31,659 nt of DNA. Source: Planctomycetia bacterium (GTDB taxonomy: Bacteria; Planctomycetota; UBA1135; GCA-002686595). Positions within the stretch are counted from its first letter, which is position 1. Each line of letters begins with the position of its first letter. Shown one piece after another: positions 14,300 through 22,165 of the stretch. The DNA lies in NCBI GenBank assembly GCA_005778045.1, contig SXKQ01000195.1:1-31659 (forward strand). Reading direction: 5' to 3'. Under the pieces are notes generated by a model. The model searched no databases and had not been told where the DNA came from. It saw only the letters and a list, made by a program, of their open reading frames with translations. Made by a program: the position numbers and the translations under genes.

Positions 14300-15720
14300 T
14301 CGCGCGAGCGACTCCAGTTGTTCGGGTGCAGGCGCGAGCGCAGTGCATTCACCTGCGTGTCCCAGCTTTCCTGAGCCGCGCGCACCTCGAGCGCGAACGC
14401 TTCGTCGAAGGCCGCGGGCTCGAGCCGCGCTCGCGCCTCACTGCCAGACCAGCGCGACAGCACGACACGCGGCTGCGGCGTCGCCGGCGCGGGGCCTCCG
14501 TACCATGAGCGCACGAGCAGCTCGCTCTGCGCCTTCCACGGCTCGGACTGCTCGTACGCAAGATCCTCGCCGAAAGCCGCCCAACCCTCGAACAGCGCGC
14601 AGGTCGCGAACGCGAGCCTGCGCGGCCGAGCCGCGTCGTCGGAGAGAGTCGGCACGAGCGAAAGCCCCTGCATGTCGGGCGGCGCGGGGATCCCGCACAG
14701 GGAGAGCACTGTAGGGGCGATGTCGACGAGGCTCGCGACGGCACGACGCGCCGCACCCGGTTCGAAGCGGCGCCCTGCCGCCGGCCGGATCACGAGCGGA
14801 ACGCGCAGGTCGGCCACGTCGAGCGTACCGCTGTCGCCGACGAGGCCCGACTCGCCGAAGGAAATGCCACGCGTGCCGCACACGACGACAGTCGTGTCCA
14901 GCAGGCGACCGCTGCGCCGCAAGGAATCGAGGCACACGCTGACCGCGGCATCGACGCGCGCGATCGCCCCGTCGTAGCTCGCCTCGTGCTCGCCCAGCGT
15001 GCGCGCGCCCCCCGACCAGCGCGAGCGCGGCAGGGCGTGGAACACGTGGTCTCCATCGCCGACCGGGGGCACGAAATCGAGGCCTGCACGCGGGGCGAAG
15101 CGGTGCTCCCACGGCTCGACCGGGTCACGTCCGAGGCCCTCGAGCTCCCCGAAGTGCAGGAACGCGAACCAGCGCTTGTCTCGCGCGCGACTGCCGGCCC
15201 AGAGCGAAAAGCGCTCGGCCAGTTCCTCCGGCGACAGCCGCCTCGCCCCGGTCTCGCCGCTGCGCGGCGCCCCGTGAAACTCCTCGAATCCGCGCGCGAG
15301 CCCCAGCGCGGGGCCAAGCTGCGGGTGGTCGACGAACGCGGCGGTCGAGTACCCGTGGGCCAGCAGCTCCTGCGCGAGGTGCGGAGCCTCGCGTGGAAGG
15401 CTCCAATACGAGAGCGTCGTGCCCTGCACGTCGGGCGGCAGGACACGCTGTGCCACGCGCGGATCGCAGCCCGAGAGCAGCGCGGCATTGGACGGGAGGA
15501 TGGCCGGCGCGGCGCTCCATGCGCGCTCGTAGCGCACGCCCTCGGCGGCAAGCGCATCGAGCATCGGCGTGGTCGATCGGTCGTACCCGTAGCAGGACAC
15601 GTGATCCGCGCGCAGGCTGTCGATGGCGATCACGAGCACACCCCCCGGGGCGAACTCGCTCTCGAGATCGGGCGCGCACGCGGTGAGCGACGCGAGCAGC
15701 AACAGCACGGTGGAGCGCAT
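14296..15720 (-). CDS. Sulfatase/alkaline-phosphatase-fold lipoprotein lacking key active-site residues
   Basis: This 474-residue protein has a lipoprotein signal, MRSTVLLLLASLTAC, with the lipobox LTAC and Cys15. The body follows the sulfatase fold: VLVIAIDSLRADHVSCYGYD (28-47), a segment ending LPSNAALLSG where the nucleophile loop belongs, and LRVPLVIRPAAGRRF late in the domain. In active members the loop reads C/S/T-x-P-S-R/H, but here it is I74-L-P-S-N78. The metal motif usually written TSDHG reads CGTRG within VVVCGTRGISFGESG. Both nucleophile and metal ligands therefore appear lost, so catalysis is unlikely. It may be a structural or binding protein at the outer surface. ATG 15720 is used. 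An ATG at 15732 would add MLRG and is equally possible. It is the last gene of the long minus-strand cluster, 32 bases after the sirtuin gene. Confidence 0.8.
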   Translation of the reverse strand: MRSTVLLLLASLTACAPDLESEFAPGGVLVIAIDSLRADHVSCYGYDRSTTPMLDALAAEGVRYERAWSAAPAILPSNAALLSGCDPRVAQRVLPPDVQGTTLSYWSLPREAPHLAQELLAHGYSTAAFVDHPQLGPALGLARGFEEFHGAPRSGETGARRLSPEELAERFSLWAGSRARDKRWFAFLHFGELEGLGRDPVEPWEHRFAPRAGLDFVPPVGDGDHVFHALPRSRWSGGARTLGEHEASYDGAIARVDAAVSVCLDSLRRSGRLLDTTVVVCGTRGISFGESGLVGDSGTLDVADLRVPLVIRPAAGRRFEPGAARRAVASLVDIAPTVLSLCGIPAPPDMQGLSLVPTLSDDAARPRRLAFATCALFEGWAAFGEDLAYEQSEPWKAQSELLVRSWYGGPAPATPQPRVVLSRWSGSEARARLEPAAFDEAFALEVRAAQESWDTQVNALRSRLHPNNWSRSRD

Positions 15721-15752
15721 GCCCCTGAGCATCCGCCAAAGCGGGCCTTCGC

Positions 15753-16460
15753 TCAAGGCAAGAGAGCCACAAGCTCGCCATACAGCGCCGGGACGGCGTC
15801 CACGGCACGGCCGGGGCGGAACAGGTCGACCCGACGGAGGTTGGAGGGCTCGTCGAGGCTCTGGACGATCGTCCGCGCGCCCGCGGAGCGCGCCACCTCG
15901 ATCAGCCCCGCCGCGGGATACACGACCCCGCTGGTCCCGATCGCGACAAAGTGCGTGCACTCGCCGGCCCACTCGAGGAGTTCCTCGGCGCGCGGCACGA
16001 GCTCCCCGAACCACACGATGTCCGGTCGCATCCGCTCCGCGCCGCAGGCGTCGCACGCGACGAAGCGCTGTGGATCGAGCTGCACGAGGTCCCGCCGGCG
16101 CGTTCCGCAGCGCTCGCAGCGCAGCCACTCGAGTTCCCCGTGCATGTGCACGGCCCTCGAGCCCGCACGCTCGTGCAGGTTATCGACGTTCTGGGTCACC
16201 AGCCGGAACTCTGCCCCGCGACGCTCGCACTCGCGCCCGAGGGCCGCGAGCGCGAAGTGAGCGGCGTTGGGCTCGACAGCGAGGAGCGCCGCGCGACGCA
16301 GCTGATAGAAGCGCCAGACGAGCGCGGGATCGCGGCGCCAGCCCTGCGGACTGGCAACGTCCTCGATGCGCTGCCCCTCCCACAGGCCGTCGGCCCCGCG
16401 AAAGGTCGCGAGCCCCGAGTCCGCAGAGACGCCAGCGCCCGTGAGGATCAGGAGCTTCAT
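15753..16460 (-). CDS. cobB: Sir2-family NAD-dependent protein deacylase
   Basis: The 235-residue protein has the full sirtuin core: LTGAGVSADSGLATFRG (6-22), TQNVDNLHERAG (89-100), catalytic His107 in HMHGELEWLRC, a zinc site C115-x2-C118 and C136-x2-C139, DIVWFGE at 147-153 and GTSGVVYPAA at 175-184. WRFYQLRR at 49-56 gives the Tyr52-x2-Arg55 pair that in class III sirtuins such as SIRT5 and E. coli CobB recognises succinyl or malonyl lysine, so deacylase activity on acidic acyl groups is plausible. It is cytoplasmic. It lies 19 bases downstream of batE and 32 bases upstream of the sulfatase-like gene. An upstream extension of the frame over batE is composition noise. Confidence 0.93.
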   Translation of the reverse strand: MKLLILTGAGVSADSGLATFRGADGLWEGQRIEDVASPQGWRRDPALVWRFYQLRRAALLAVEPNAAHFALAALGRECERRGAEFRLVTQNVDNLHERAGSRAVHMHGELEWLRCERCGTRRRDLVQLDPQRFVACDACGAERMRPDIVWFGELVPRAEELLEWAGECTHFVAIGTSGVVYPAAGLIEVARSAGARTIVQSLDEPSNLRRVDLFRPGRAVDAVPALYGELVALLP

Positions 16461-16479
16461 CCGCCGAGGGTGCCTGCGC

Positions 16480-17262
16480 TCAGCGCCACGGCCCGCGCAG
16501 GGGAACGGCACCCGCGTCGGCGATCCAGCCGGTCGCGCCCTCGGCGGTGCGCACGCGCCACCAGCCCGGCAGGGCATCCGTGCGCTCGACCTCGCTGGCG
16601 GGCGAGAGGCGCGCCACCAGCGTCGCTTCGCTGCGGGGCTCGGACAGCAACGGCGCTCCTTCGGGCTGCACGACGAACAAGGTGTCGCGGGCAGCATGCT
16701 GCAATTGCCACGTCCACGGTACCGCCGCAAGCGCCAGCAGCCCGAGCAGTACCAGCGCGCAAGCTCGGGCAGCAGCGCCGCCGCGCAGCGCCTCCCACGC
16801 GAGCGCGAGCGCGAGCAGTCCCACGAGCGCGAGCAACACGCGCTCACTCTCCGGCAAGGTCAGCGACGACGCGAAGCGACGCGCCGTCGCGGACAGGTCG
16901 CCGCGGTCCGCTGGCTCGAGCCCGGCTTCGCGGCGCACGAACTCGAGGTTGTGCCAGATCGACTCGTCGCGCGGCACGAGCTGGAGCGCGGCTGTGTACC
17001 AAGCAGCCGCCTCGAGCGGACGACGCAGCCGGAAAGACGCGTTCCCGAGGTTGTAGAGCGCAGCCACTGGCCCGATCGAACCGGAAGCTCCGGCCTCGAG
17101 CTCGAGGCGCCACAGTTCGTGGGCGAGCTCGTAGGAACCGGCCCGATACGCCTCGAGAGCGCGCGCCGCGCTCGAACCGGACGAGAGTTGCGCGCTGGAC
17201 GGGAAGCAAAGCGCGAGCGACGCGAGCAGTGCGCCGATCCAGTGACGAAGGCAACGACTCAT
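16480..17262 (-). CDS. batE: BatE-like protein: TPR repeats, two membrane helices and an SH3-like domain
   Basis: This 260-residue protein has a probable signal peptide at 1-24 (ending PSSA), then a TPR-like helical region at about 32-115 with AALYNLGNASFRLRRPLEAAAWYTAALQL. Two hydrophobic helices follow at about 142-158 and 164-184, and a bacterial SH3-like domain at about 195-255 (LLSEPRSEATLVARLSPASE then GWWRVRTAEGATGWIADAGAVPL). This order matches BatE proteins of aerotolerance operons, which carry TPRs and SH3 modules facing the periplasm. The ATG overlaps the batD stop by 4 bases (ATGA), placing it as the last bat gene before the sirtuin. Confidence 0.85.
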   Translation of the reverse strand: MSRCLRHWIGALLASLALCFPSSAQLSSGSSAARALEAYRAGSYELAHELWRLELEAGASGSIGPVAALYNLGNASFRLRRPLEAAAWYTAALQLVPRDESIWHNLEFVRREAGLEPADRGDLSATARRFASSLTLPESERVLLALVGLLALALAWEALRGGAAARACALVLLGLLALAAVPWTWQLQHAARDTLFVVQPEGAPLLSEPRSEATLVARLSPASEVERTDALPGWWRVRTAEGATGWIADAGAVPLRGPWR

Positions 17263-18995
17263 AGGCCAGCTCCGATCGCCGCATCGGCCGCGGCGAGAAT
17301 GCGCTCGCGCGGCAGGGGCGTCCCGCTCGCGCCCCAGACTTCGCGCTCGAGCTCGGCGATCACCGCGTCGAGTTCCGCAGCTGCGCCGCCGAGCCGGACC
17401 CCCACCCAGGCCTCGACAGGCCGGTTCGTGCGTGCCGCGATGAAGCGGTGCACGAGCTCGAGCTGCGTGCGGGCCGCGTTGACTCGCAGCAGGCCCGCCG
17501 CGAGCTGGCGGCGAGCCCGACGCTTGGCGCGAGCCGCAGGAGCGGCCGGATCCCCGTGGCGTCGTACCGCGGTGCGCAGCACGAGCCAACCCGAGGGAAC
17601 CAGCGCGAGCAAGCCCACGAGCAGTCCGGTGCCAAGCGGCTCATCGGGCGCTTCGGCGCCGTAGCCCGACTCGACGTCGAGGAGGTCGGAGCGGAAGCGC
17701 TCCTCCTCGCTCGTGGCGAGTCCGCTCGCGCCCTCGAGCGCACGCACCCGCACAGGCAAAGGCTCGGTCGAGACAATGCCGTAGCGGCCCGAGACCGGAT
17801 CGAAGACGGACAGGGGTAGCGCGGGAATCTCCTTCACGCTGCTCGTGACGGGCGAGATGTCGTAGGTCACGACGCGCCGGTCGAGGGAGCGCTCCTCGCT
17901 CGTGCCGTACACGCGGAAGTCGCGGAAGGCGTCGAGGCGAGCGGGGTCGGGTGCGGCGAAGAACTCGAGATTGCCCGCGCCCGTCCACTCGACCTTGAAC
18001 TTGATGGAATCACCCGCGTCGACGTCGCGCGGGGTGGCGTCGGCGCGCGCGGCGATCTGGCCGATCGCGCCGGAGAAATCGAGCGGGCGACCCTGCTCGG
18101 GCAGCGGAATCACGTCGAGCGCGACCTCGGCAGCGCGCACGAAGTAAGTCTCACCCTTCTCGCGTCGGGTGCGGAAGAAGTCCTGGCTCTGAACCGTGCG
18201 GCCGAACTCGAAGTGCGGGGTCGGGAGCTCGATGCGACCCTCGCGGGTCGGCGTGAAAGAGCGCACGAGCCGCAGCTGGAGGAACTCGCGCCCGCGCAGG
18301 GCACGGTTGGAGAGCTGCTCCACCTCGACCATCTCCCGGTCATTGACCACCACCTGCACGCGCGCCCGCGACGGGTCGGGAGGTGGCGTCGCATTCTCGA
18401 GCAGGCCGGGCAGGCTCTCCCACCAAGCGAGCGAGAGATTGGCGTAGTCGGTGGTACCCGTGATGGCCAGATCGAAGCCGAACAGGACCTCGATCGTGAA
18501 CGGCTGTCCGACGACGACCTTGGGAGTGCTCGTTCGGACTTCGAGGAACCCGAGTTCCTCACCCTTGAGGTCGCGCACGACGTTGAGCGCTAGCTCGCTG
18601 GTGCGCCTCGCCACTCCGTCGATCCGCAGGTCGAACCCGGGGAACACGTACAGCCCAACCTCCGCCGGGCGCAGCGGGATGGTCCAGGTGCGGGTCACGC
18701 TTTCTTGGCGACGCGCGCCGAGGGACACGATCGAGCGCTGCTCGGCGGGCGGCTGCACCGGACCGATGCCGAGCCCCTTCACCGCGGGCAGCGTTCCCAG
18801 CTCGCTGGTGCGCGCGTTCTCCACGGTGACGACGAGCGCGACGCGATCCCCGAGGCGCACCACGCCGCTCGTGAGATAGGCGCGCAGGGTCGCGCCGCCG
18901 CCATTCCCGCCCTGAGCGGGCGCCGGCAAGGCGAGCGCAAGCAGCGCGCACAGTGCAGACAGCGCGACCAGCGCGCGACGACACGACGCCTTCAT
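17259..18995 (-). CDS. batD: BatD family periplasmic/membrane protein
   Basis: The 578-residue protein has a signal peptide (about 1-28, ending PAPAQ) and a long beta-rich periplasmic region with repeated oxygen-tolerance/BatD elements (LRAYLTSGVVRLGDRVALVV and similar strands). RTWTIPLRPAEVGLYVFPGFDLRI is very typical of BatD. A membrane helix at about 453-475 (TGLLVGLLALVPSGWLVL) and a cytoplasmic helical tail of about 100 residues follow. BatD is thought to work with the VWA proteins BatA and BatB at the inner membrane in stress tolerance. It starts 1 base after the batC stop and its TGA overlaps the batE start. Confidence 0.93.
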   Translation of the reverse strand: MKASCRRALVALSALCALLALALPAPAQGGNGGGATLRAYLTSGVVRLGDRVALVVTVENARTSELGTLPAVKGLGIGPVQPPAEQRSIVSLGARRQESVTRTWTIPLRPAEVGLYVFPGFDLRIDGVARRTSELALNVVRDLKGEELGFLEVRTSTPKVVVGQPFTIEVLFGFDLAITGTTDYANLSLAWWESLPGLLENATPPPDPSRARVQVVVNDREMVEVEQLSNRALRGREFLQLRLVRSFTPTREGRIELPTPHFEFGRTVQSQDFFRTRREKGETYFVRAAEVALDVIPLPEQGRPLDFSGAIGQIAARADATPRDVDAGDSIKFKVEWTGAGNLEFFAAPDPARLDAFRDFRVYGTSEERSLDRRVVTYDISPVTSSVKEIPALPLSVFDPVSGRYGIVSTEPLPVRVRALEGASGLATSEEERFRSDLLDVESGYGAEAPDEPLGTGLLVGLLALVPSGWLVLRTAVRRHGDPAAPAARAKRRARRQLAAGLLRVNAARTQLELVHRFIAARTNRPVEAWVGVRLGGAAAELDAVIAELEREVWGASGTPLPRERILAAADAAIGAGL

Positions 18996-18996
18996 T

Positions 18997-20046
18997 TCAC
19001 CAGTCCTTTTTCACTGGCTGCCGACGACGCTCGCGGAGCATCGCCTCGACTGCCTTGGCCTTCTCGTCGATCTGCTGGAGCTGCTGCAACAAGCGCTGCA
19101 TCTCCTCGGGTGAGAGCGGACGCTCGTCCTGCGCGGCGTCCGGCTGCGCTTCCTTCGATGGCTCGTCCTTCTGCTCCTGCTGCTGCCCAGGCTCCGGCTC
19201 CGGCTCCTGCGGAGCCTGCTCCTCCTGCTGGCTGGGATCCTGTTGCTGCGGATCCTCCTGCTGCTCGGAGTCCTCCTTGGGCTGCGAGTCCTGCGACGGA
19301 TCCTGCTTCTGGTTCTCGCCCTTCTGCTGATCCTGCTGGTCCGGCTGGTTCTGTTGCTGTTGCTCTTCCTCGCGCTGCCTCTCGATCGAGTCGAGCTCGC
19401 GCAGCCGCCGGACGCACAGCTCGAGATTCGCCCGCACGTCCTCCGCGAGCCGCTCGGCACGCAGCGCGGTAGCGAGTTCCTTGCGTGCGAAGAGGTACGC
19501 CCCGCGCGCGAGCGTCAACGGATCGGGAGCCTGCTGCCCGGCACCGCCCGGGGCCGCCGCGGACGGATCGGGCTCGAGCGGCGCAAGACCGAGCTTCTCA
19601 CGAATCTCGGGGACCTGCGCCCTGAGGCTCTCCGCGCCCTGCAGCAGGAACGTCGCGGCGTTGCAGGCCGCCGCACGGCCGAGCTCGCTCGAACCGGCGA
19701 GCCCCGCGGCGCGGTGGAGGTGCTCGACGGCCTCGGGAAGCTCCCGCGCGCGTCCGTGCACGAGCCCGATCGCGTACAGCGCCTCCGCGCGCTCGAGCTC
19801 CGGCTGCGCGTCAAAATCCGGCTTGGCGAGCAGCGCGGTCGCAAGATCACGTGCCGCAGCGTGCTCTCCGCGCTTCGAGAGCTGTGCGAGCTCGAGCCGA
19901 CCCGCTCGCAGCGTGCCGGCATAGGCCGTCACCCTCGGAGCGTCGGCCTGCGCGGTCTGCGCGGTCTGCGACGCGGGAGGGGCGCCTTGCGGCGGCGGCG
20001 GAGCGGGCGCGGCTTGCGCCAGCGCGAGGACCAGCAACAGCTTCAC
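18997..20046 (-). CDS. batC: BatC-like TPR protein with long Gln/Glu/Pro/Asp-rich tail
   Basis: The protein has 349 residues from GTG 20046, which overlaps the batB stop by 4 bases (GTGA) and has GGAGG 6 bases upstream. The N-terminus is short and hydrophobic (VKLLLVLALAQAAP), probably a signal. Residues 45-215 are helical with TPR-like spacing (AEALYAIGLVHGRARELPEAVEHLHRAAGL). Residues 221-311 are a low-complexity stretch of glutamine, glutamate, aspartate and proline, probably disordered. A final charged helix follows at 312-345 with LLQQLQQIDEKAKAVEAML. Position between batB and batD and the TPR content justify the name batC, which is a loose family. Confidence 0.82.
   Translation of the reverse strand: MKLLLVLALAQAAPAPPPPQGAPPASQTAQTAQADAPRVTAYAGTLRAGRLELAQLSKRGEHAAARDLATALLAKPDFDAQPELERAEALYAIGLVHGRARELPEAVEHLHRAAGLAGSSELGRAAACNAATFLLQGAESLRAQVPEIREKLGLAPLEPDPSAAAPGGAGQQAPDPLTLARGAYLFARKELATALRAERLAEDVRANLELCVRRLRELDSIERQREEEQQQQNQPDQQDQQKGENQKQDPSQDSQPKEDSEQQEDPQQQDPSQQEEQAPQEPEPEPGQQQEQKDEPSKEAQPDAAQDERPLSPEEMQRLLQQLQQIDEKAKAVEAMLRERRRQPVKKDW
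19114..19386 (-). repeat. Low-complexity CAG/GAG/CCG-rich coding stretch in batC
   Basis: This part of batC encodes about 90 residues dominated by Gln, Glu, Pro and Asp, with short Q runs and an alternating E-P block. The DNA consists of imperfect triplet and hexamer repeats such as CTGCTG and GGCTCC on the plus strand. It has no defined unit longer than about 6 bases, and replication slippage could change its length between strains. Confidence 0.75.
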
Positions 20047-21089
20047 GCTCGACCTCCGCTGCGCGGCTTGCGCCGCTCGCGCAAGGTGCCCTCGATCATC
20101 ATGCAGGCCAGCGCCAGCGCACCGAACCACTGGTAGCGGTCGTGGGGAACATACTCGAGGCCGCCCTCGAGTTCGCGGCCCTCCAGACGGTTGATGCGCT
20201 GCTCGTAGAGCTCCTCGAGCGGCACGGCCGACTGCCCGGCGGCGACATACTCGCCGCCTGCGGCGCGCGCGATTTCGCGCAGGCTCTCGTCGCGCAGGCT
20301 GGAGACCACCTCGCGCCCATCCTCGTCGGTCACGAAGCTCTCACGGCCATTGGCATCCACTTGGGGGATCTTGCCGCCGGACTCCGTGCCCATGCCGACC
20401 ACGTACACGCGAATGCCGCGCTCGGCGGCCGCTTTCGCGGCTTCGAGCCCCTGCCCCTCGAGATCCTCGCCATCGGTGAGCAGCACGATCGCCTCGTGCG
20501 AGCCGCTGCGTCCGTCGAACAGCGCCAGGGCGTGGTTCAGTGCCGCGCCGAGGTCCGTTCCGCCCTTCGTGTTCTCGCTCGTGTCGACGCGCTCCAGCAG
20601 CGCGCGCAGCGTCGTGCGGTCGTGGGTCAGAGGAGACACGTCGCGCGACGCCCCTGCGAATGCGACGAGCGCGATACGGTCGCCGTGCATGCGCTCCACC
20701 AAGCCCGCCACCTCGCGCTTGGCGCGGGTGAGCCGATCGGGGCGGAGGTCGCGCACGAGCATGCTGCGCGAAGTGTCGACGCACACCACGAGGTCGAGCC
20801 CGCGCCGCGCCACGGACTTCTCCGTGTAGCCGCGCACGGGACCGGCCACGGCGAGCGCGAGAAACAGCGCGGCCAGTGCAGCCAGCGTCACGCGCGCGGC
20901 GGCGATCGACTTCGAAAAGCCCGGCAAGAAGCGCTGCTTGTGGCGCGCGGCCACCAGTGCCTCGCGCTCGAGCCTACGGCGCCGCAGCGCCCGCCAGCCG
21001 ACCAGCGCGAGCGCCAACGCCGCTGCAAGCCACGCGAGCTGCCCCGGCCGCAGCAGGTCGAAGCCGAGGAATCCGAGCGCCACGCTCAC
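20043..21089 (-). CDS. batB: BatB-type VWA-domain membrane protein
   Basis: The 348-residue protein has two N-terminal membrane helices (about 16-32 and 63-84), a VWA domain at about 97-290 and a C-terminal helix (YQWFGALALACMMIEGTL). The MIDAS metal site is intact: Asp105, Ser107 and Ser109 in CVDTSRSM, the threonine of GGTDLGAAL and the aspartate of LLTDGEDLEG. The segment GLDLVVCVDTSRSMLVRDLRPDRLTRAK is highly typical of BatB. GTG 21089 is chosen because it overlaps the batA stop by 4 bases and has GAGGAGG 5 bases before it. VWA partners of MoxR ATPases are thought to bind client proteins or each other, and the substrate here is unknown. Confidence 0.93.
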   Translation of the reverse strand: MSVALGFLGFDLLRPGQLAWLAAALALALVGWRALRRRRLEREALVAARHKQRFLPGFSKSIAAARVTLAALAALFLALAVAGPVRGYTEKSVARRGLDLVVCVDTSRSMLVRDLRPDRLTRAKREVAGLVERMHGDRIALVAFAGASRDVSPLTHDRTTLRALLERVDTSENTKGGTDLGAALNHALALFDGRSGSHEAIVLLTDGEDLEGQGLEAAKAAAERGIRVYVVGMGTESGGKIPQVDANGRESFVTDEDGREVVSSLRDESLREIARAAGGEYVAAGQSAVPLEELYEQRINRLEGRELEGGLEYVPHDRYQWFGALALACMMIEGTLRERRKPRSGGRA

Positions 21090-22165
21090 GGCAGCCTCCT
21101 CGCCCACGTCGCCGCGCTCGCCCAGGCGGCGAGGTACGCGCACAGGCCCGCGAGCAGGAACTCGAAGTACAGGTCGAATGTCTCCGTGTAGCGCTCCTCG
21201 CGGCGCTCCGTGCGCTCGAGGCGCTCGATCTCGGCGTAGGTCCGCTCGAGCGAGTCGCGGTCTTTGGCGCGGAAGAACCGGCCGCCGGTGAGCTCGGCGA
21301 TCTGCTCGAGCTCGGTTGCGTCGAGCTCGCGCTCGGTGCGATAGACACGTCCGAAGACGTCCTCCTGAAACGCGTAGCGACCGGCGAGCACCGTATAGAC
21401 CTTGACGCCCTTCTCGCGCGCGAGCTCGGCCGCCTTGAGCGGCAGGATGTCCGGAACATTGTTCTCGCCGTCGGTGAGCAGCACCACGACCTTCGACTTC
21501 GCATCCGTCTCGGCGAGGATCGAAACGGCCTTCGCGAGACCGCGGCCGATTGCCGTGCCATCCTCCATCTCATTGCGCACGTACTGGACCGTGTCGAGGA
21601 AGCCCTCGAACGCGCCGAAGTCGAGCGTGAACGGACACAGGAGCATCGGGTACTGAGCGAACGTCAGCAGTGCGCAGCTGTCAGAAGCACCGACGCGATC
21701 GGCCATGCGCCGCTGCGCGAAGGCGCCCACGACCTCCTTCGCGACGTCGAGCCGCGTCTTGCCCGGCTCGAGGTCGTCGTACTTCATCGAGCCCGAGCGG
21801 TCGACGACGAGCGCGATGTCGATGCCCTCCGAGAACGTCTGGCGTACCGAGTTGCCGCGCACCGGTCGCGCGAGTGCGACGCAGACGAGCACGATGGCAG
21901 CGGCCTGCAGCACGGGCGGGATCCAGGTGAGACGCTGGCTCCAAGTGCGCGGCAGCGGTGCGACCGGCAGCACCGGCACGCGCCCGGGCTCGATCCCGCG
22001 CCGCGAGCGACCCCACGCGAGCAGCAGGAGCGCCGGAGGCACGAGCGCCAGGAACCACGGATCGGCGAGGTAGAGCTCGCCCCACAGGTGGTAGCGCGCC
22101 TCGGCGGCGCTCTTCACGCCTTCGATCACCGGCGCGGCCTGCACAAGCGCGAGCAACGGCGTCAT
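21086..22165 (-). CDS. batA: BatA-type VWA-domain membrane protein
   Basis: The 359-residue protein has hydrophobic helices at about 36-51 and 83-99, a VWA domain at about 114-310 and a helix near the C-terminus (about 333-353). The MIDAS residues are present: Asp122, Ser124 and Ser126 in VVDRSGSMKYDD, the threonine in DGTAIGRGL and the aspartate in LLTDGENNVPD. The order with two adjacent VWA proteins after MoxR, DUF58 and a DUF4381-like gene is the standard Bat arrangement. Its ATG overlaps the preceding stop by 4 bases (ATGA). The frame's upstream extension to 22348 has no domain content. Confidence 0.94.
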   Translation of the reverse strand: MTPLLALVQAAPVIEGVKSAAEARYHLWGELYLADPWFLALVPPALLLLAWGRSRRGIEPGRVPVLPVAPLPRTWSQRLTWIPPVLQAAAIVLVCVALARPVRGNSVRQTFSEGIDIALVVDRSGSMKYDDLEPGKTRLDVAKEVVGAFAQRRMADRVGASDSCALLTFAQYPMLLCPFTLDFGAFEGFLDTVQYVRNEMEDGTAIGRGLAKAVSILAETDAKSKVVVLLTDGENNVPDILPLKAAELAREKGVKVYTVLAGRYAFQEDVFGRVYRTERELDATELEQIAELTGGRFFRAKDRDSLERTYAEIERLERTERREERYTETFDLYFEFLLAGLCAYLAAWASAATWARRLP

